A stretch of 64,000 bases of DNA from NCBI GenBank assembly GCA_002682825.1, contig NOKP01000009.1, positions 1,302,001-1,366,000 of the forward strand, read 5' to 3'. The stretch is from Neonectria sp. B-13. Lineage: Eukaryota; Ascomycota; Sordariomycetes; Hypocreales; Nectriaceae. The position numbers and the translations under genes were made by a program. This document shows, in pieces, positions 60,881 to 64,000 of this stretch (positions within the stretch are counted from its first letter, which is position 1; each line of letters starts with the position of its first letter). Below the pieces are notes generated by a model. The model was not told where the DNA came from, did no database searches, and saw only the letters and a list, made by a program, of their open reading frames with translations.

Positions 60881-61113
60881 ACCCGGTGGCGACTCCAGGC
60901 CGGCCGTTCTCGATGCCTGTGCGTCTATAATGAACATTATTGGGATGCCTGTAGGCCAACATATCCTTTAGTGGTACGTCACAAAGGAGCTCTGCAAGCA
61001 TTTTGGCGTTGACCTTGGTGTCGATCAACCTGATACAGCTGCCGATTTGACCTTAGGTACCACGTGCGTTGTGGTAAATGCGAGAAAGCATGAGGAGGGT
61101 ATGGATATGGTTG
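60880..61113 (+). pseudogene. Family C relic next to an intact promoter
   Basis: It resumes at the C codon block RPEVLDTW (GGCGACTCCAGGCCGGCCGT ...) and continues through YNEHYWDA. In a shifted frame it goes on to a TAG where C1/C2 have CAG (LQW), then WYVTKELCKHFGVDLGV and DQPDTAADLTLGT, matching WYVEKKLCEEFG and the following QP...ADMAFTT. The first ~50 codons and the C-terminus are missing. Confidence 0.75.
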
Positions 61114-61984
61114 AGAACAGGCCCGATAATATCGTCAACTTAAATTTAGTTGTGGATACGCCCGCTCTGTCACAGGTGGTCTCGACCGTACATGTCCAAC
61201 ATCATCTGCAGATCCTACATCGGCTGATAGGCCGACTGAGATCGCCGGCAACCTCGCCAAGTCCGGTGCAATCTCTCTTTGACGTTCACAATAGCGTCAC
61301 CACTGCCCGTCTTTCCCGATTTCCACTTGCTCTTTATCTTCCACTTCGGCTAATTTTGTATCACCCGCATTAGTCGCGTTATCTAAGTTGTCTATATCCT
61401 CTAATTATGTCCTAAGATCCTCCAGATCCCATGTTGTCTACATGGTCGAACTGCACGTCCGCAACCTATTGCTTCACCATGCGCATAGATTCTCCAGTTT
61501 CAGGCATCATGAATTTCCCCCTACATTACGGTTGTTCGTCTTAAAGAATCCGATTACTGAAAGTGTCAAAATAAGGGTGCCGGTTTGAATATGGTTAGTC
61601 GAAACTTCGACTTGAAGAGTTAAAGGGATGTGCAAGGTTCAGGTCGTACCAGGTTTCAGCGATTTGGAATCTCAAATATAAGAGCCGGACAGAATTTGAA
61701 ATACAAAATTCTTGCATAAATTCTCCACTAGTGTCAAATGAGGTTCAGATAAACCTCAGATACCGTTCCAGGTCCACTCACCAAACATTAGTCAGTCCTA
61801 CTTGACGTGTATACGGTCACTTATAGGCGTCGAGAACTCATAGCTACATGATGGATGGGATGGAACAGTAACAGTCACAGAGAGAAAGTGTTTGGGACAG
61901 GACATTCATCGTTCATATTACTGAGAACCCGACCCAATCTTTGCCACCACTCCATCGTCTCCCCCGGCGTCCATGCCCAGACAG
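61114..61984. other. Intergenic region
   Basis: Several short open frames occur, but none shows similarity to island families or known domains. Confidence 0.35.
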
Positions 61985-62974
61985 CTATTCATCATCCTCC
62001 AACTTCTCCATCTTCACCACCGGGGACAGACATTGTCGTTGCACCACTGGGGGTGGCGACTCCTGTTTAACTGTCTGTAGCGACTCCTGCTTCACCACTG
62101 GTGGTGACTCCTGCTTCACCACTGGTGGCGACTCCTGCTTCACCACTGGTGGTGACTCCTGCTTCACCACTGGTGGCGACTCCTGCTTCACCACTGGTGG
62201 CGACTCCTGCTTCAGCGAGGGAAGCGGCTGTTGTTCCAAAGAAGCAGCCTGCTCTCTTCTCCAGCGCTCCTGATGATTTCGCTTCACAACTTTCTTGCGG
62301 CGATTCTCCTTGTTTCGTCGTGCTCTCTCCTCCGCAGTCAACTCCTCTTCCTCCTCATCTCTCTCCTGTCGCGACTGGTCTACTAAGGACCAGTCTGCAA
62401 TGGGAGGGCCTCTGCCAGAAGACCGACCACGACCTCGGCTATTGCCTCGGCCACCTCGTCCATGGCTTCGTGGTTGGTACTGCGAGTAATCCACGGGATG
62501 GTATCCGGGGTAGGGTAGGTAGCCTGGTGGGAGATAGGGAGGGTAGTGAGGGTAGGGCGGGTAGCCTGGAGGAGGGTAAGGAGGGTACCCTGGTGGAGGA
62601 GGGTAAGGAGGGTACCCTGGTGGAAGAGGGAAGGGAGGGTTGGGCGGGTAGCCCGTAGGAGGATAACCTGGGTAGCCGAAAGGCTGATGCCCGTGATATC
62701 CCCCACGTCCCCTGCCTCCCTGATATCCTTGCGGCTGAACTTGTCCACCAAGCTGGGAAAGCCTAGGCCCCCGGGGTATGTTGCCTTGGGTAACTGCCTG
62801 AGCGCCTTGGCCGGTCATCTCGACATCCTCCTCTTGGGCTCCGTTACCCTGCTGAACTCTTCCACCTCGGTGGCCGTGGCCTCGAGCGGCGTTGTTGCCT
62901 CGGCCGGCTCGATGCCCACGGTTGCCTCGGTTGCCCCGCTGGGCGCCAGACTGCGATCCGGTCTTCTGATTCAT
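61985..62974 (-). CDS. Family D member 2, RGG / PPGYP protein with SUMO-site ladder
   Basis: A 329-residue intronless protein. The N-terminus is RGG-rich and followed by EEDVEMTGQGAQAVTQGN, as in D1. PPGYPPYP repeats occupy ~95-160, RG repeats ~175-195 and a charged helix ~205-250. The zinc knuckles of D1 are absent. Instead residues ~255-329 contain six VKQE/TVKQE-type units in VVKQESPP repeats, one LKQES and a final VVKMEK, that is eight psi-K-x-E SUMO consensus sites. The shift from knuckles to a K-E ladder marks a different output for the same RGG scaffold. Confidence 0.78.
   Translation of the reverse strand: MNQKTGSQSGAQRGNRGNRGHRAGRGNNAARGHGHRGGRVQQGNGAQEEDVEMTGQGAQAVTQGNIPRGPRLSQLGGQVQPQGYQGGRGRGGYHGHQPFGYPGYPPTGYPPNPPFPLPPGYPPYPPPPGYPPYPPPGYPPYPHYPPYLPPGYLPYPGYHPVDYSQYQPRSHGRGGRGNSRGRGRSSGRGPPIADWSLVDQSRQERDEEEEELTAEERARRNKENRRKKVVKRNHQERWRREQAASLEQQPLPSLKQESPPVVKQESPPVVKQESPPVVKQESPPVVKQESPPVVKQESLQTVKQESPPPVVQRQCLSPVVKMEKLEDDE
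62070..62215 (-). repeat. 24-bp tandem repeats coding VVKQESPP
   Basis: About six near-identical 24-bp units (plus strand TTCACCACTGGTGGCGACTC and variants) differ mainly at GGTGG/GGCGG third positions. The in-frame unit length preserves the K-x-E motif in each copy. Confidence 0.9.
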
Positions 62975-63790
62975 CTTGTGAATATTAGCGAGGTTTCGGA
63001 AAAGATTGTGCGTGAGTTTGAGTGTGAGTGTGAGTCTGAATGTGCGGATGCGGGCGTGGATGAGTGAGAGTGAGAGTTGAAGAAAGTGGGAAACGGGGAA
63101 CGCGAGGTGGTGTTTATTTGTGAGGGAAATGCTTGACAGCTGGCTGCCAGTCTTCTAACTGTCTCGCCAATAAGAGGCGTTTCTAGCCCTGGAAACTTCT
63201 ATCGTGGTAGGAAACCCAAAACAGTCGTTTAGGGCAACGTTTTGTTTGAATTTTGTTGTGCCGTTCTCACTTTCGTGTCAGCTTGAGGCCGGTCATTTCT
63301 TGGTAACTCTACGAAGTAGTAGTACGATTTGGGATTCTTGACATGGATGCTTTGTACGAACACTTGTGTTTATTTACACGCGCATATCCAAGTTCATAGA
63401 GTTGTCCTGGCTGAGACGCAACATAGCAACATGGAACGGTTATATAACACTGCATTACCTAGATAAAGTGATGCTTTCACTGGACATATCTACTCTTGTC
63501 TTGTTGCTCATGGTGACTAATCCAGAAATTCCAGGGTGCTGCGGGCTTTCATTTTTTGGAAAATACGGACAGTTGTTGCCGGTGCTGCCAGCCGGACTGT
63601 GTGTTTGCTCGCCATTAATCTTTTCTCACTCCCATAACATGTTTCCTCTTTCTACCATTCTCAACTGCAGCACCTGAACGTGAGAGCACACAGTCAGTGA
63701 GTAACTTTTCACATGTCTGTATTAAACTAATCAGTTTTAAAAGCCAAACATTCACACACTCACCGTTCTTCAACTACCCAACATTTCGGG
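62975..63790. promoter_or_regulatory. Divergent promoter of D2 and the gene at 63791
   Basis: GACAGCTGGCTGCCAGTC lies at 63135 and GTTGCCGGTGCTGCCAGCC at 63576. The leader of the plus-strand gene has a GTGAGTAACTTTTCACATG donor near 63696, as in E1. Confidence 0.6.
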
Positions 63791-64000
63791 ATGAACAAGC
63801 ACAACCCATCGGAGCCTGACACGCAGCAGGGCAGGGTCGTCGCGCCCCATAGCCGGGGATCCAGCTTGATCCGAATGCCCGATGGCAGAGAGTTCTGGGA
63901 CCAAACCGCCCAAGAAGCATTCCAGCGTGTCCTAGACAGCATGGGTGTCACGCCCGGGGCTAGTTTGGAGATAGATTTGGAGATGGCGATACGCTTGCGA
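63791..64000 (+). CDS. Family E-like protein, N-terminal part
   Basis: Seventy codons are visible from the ATG at 63791 (MNKHNPSEPDTQQG) before the right edge. FWDQTAQEAFQRVLDSMG, then ASLEIDLEMAIRLR, aligns with the helical block of E1 (FRIETAIERARVDF...) and with the C-terminus of C1 (WRQAAQEQFQSLLDIMD...LVLELEIGGI). The leader matches E1. The remainder is outside the window, so the island continues to the right. Confidence 0.6.
   Translation, partial: MNKHNPSEPDTQQGRVVAPHSRGSSLIRMPDGREFWDQTAQEAFQRVLDSMGVTPGASLEIDLEMAIRLR

Noticed and set aside
17874..64000. Island as a standard LTR, LINE or DNA transposon
   Set aside because: No reverse transcriptase, integrase, transposase, tyrosine recombinase or terminal repeats were recognised in the window.
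1..64000. tRNA, rRNA or other structured RNA genes
   Set aside because: I saw no convincing tRNA arms or rRNA segments. A covariance-model scan would be needed to exclude small RNAs.

Overview
The window is nuclear DNA of a filamentous ascomycete (Pezizomycotina, probably Sordariomycetes; genus not assignable by eye). Support comes from short GT-AG introns with CTRAC/CTRAY branch points, a five-exon fungal profilin gene, a Helo-like/ankyrin protein, a Zn(II)2Cys6 regulator, an MFS sugar transporter, and many TAG/TAA nonsense codons that look like RIP-type C-to-T damage.

Left part (1-17.7 kb) is ordinary fungal sequence: the 5' end of a GNAT-like acetyltransferase gene, a two-exon conserved fungal protein, profilin, a five-exon Helo-like/ankyrin protein, a small four-helix membrane protein, an F-box protein, and then what looks like a small glycoside-use cluster: Zn2Cys6 regulator, GH3 glycosidase, sugar transporter and TPR protein. 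The transporter/TPR intergenic region carries three copies of a ~28 bp element rich in CCG/CGG triplets.

Right part (about 17.9 kb to the right edge) is very different. It is an island of almost intronless genes belonging to a handful of families that recur within the window and that I cannot match to a described system. I label them A (acidic N-terminus plus a ~290-residue domain; 19.6 and 59.0 kb, truncated at 33.4 kb), B (possible USP/UCH-like fold without the catalytic His; 24.3 and 37.1 kb), C (N-terminal ~110-residue domain plus RG-rich region; 25.9 and 55.1 kb, relics at 27.6, 32.1 and 60.9 kb), D (RGG and PPGYP-rich, one member with two CCHC zinc knuckles, the other with a ladder of SUMO-consensus sites; 45.1 and 62.0 kb, relic at 47.4 kb), E (RG-rich; 50.5 and 57.6 kb, partial at 63.8 kb), F (long coiled coil plus a CPHHxxGxCL-type C-terminal domain; 30.6, 38.7 and 52.9 kb, relics at 28.4 and 49.3 kb), I (18.9 and 22.6 kb), and the singletons G (degenerate helicase-like), H (GIY-YIG-like, broken) and J (coiled coil, broken).

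The families share more than location. Most genes sit in head-to-head pairs around a common promoter signal, the palindrome TTGCCAGCTGGCAA and its half-sites; several have a similar GTGAGT-type 5' leader intron; and coding modules have moved between families (the EDVEMTGQGAQAVTQGN block in C and D, the HMYCVIDPIPE block in C and E). Many copies are broken by stops, deletions or fusions. This suggests a co-regulated, birth-and-death gene island, possibly a domesticated mobile or viral element or an expanded ribonucleoprotein system. Its function and outer boundary cannot be decided from this window.
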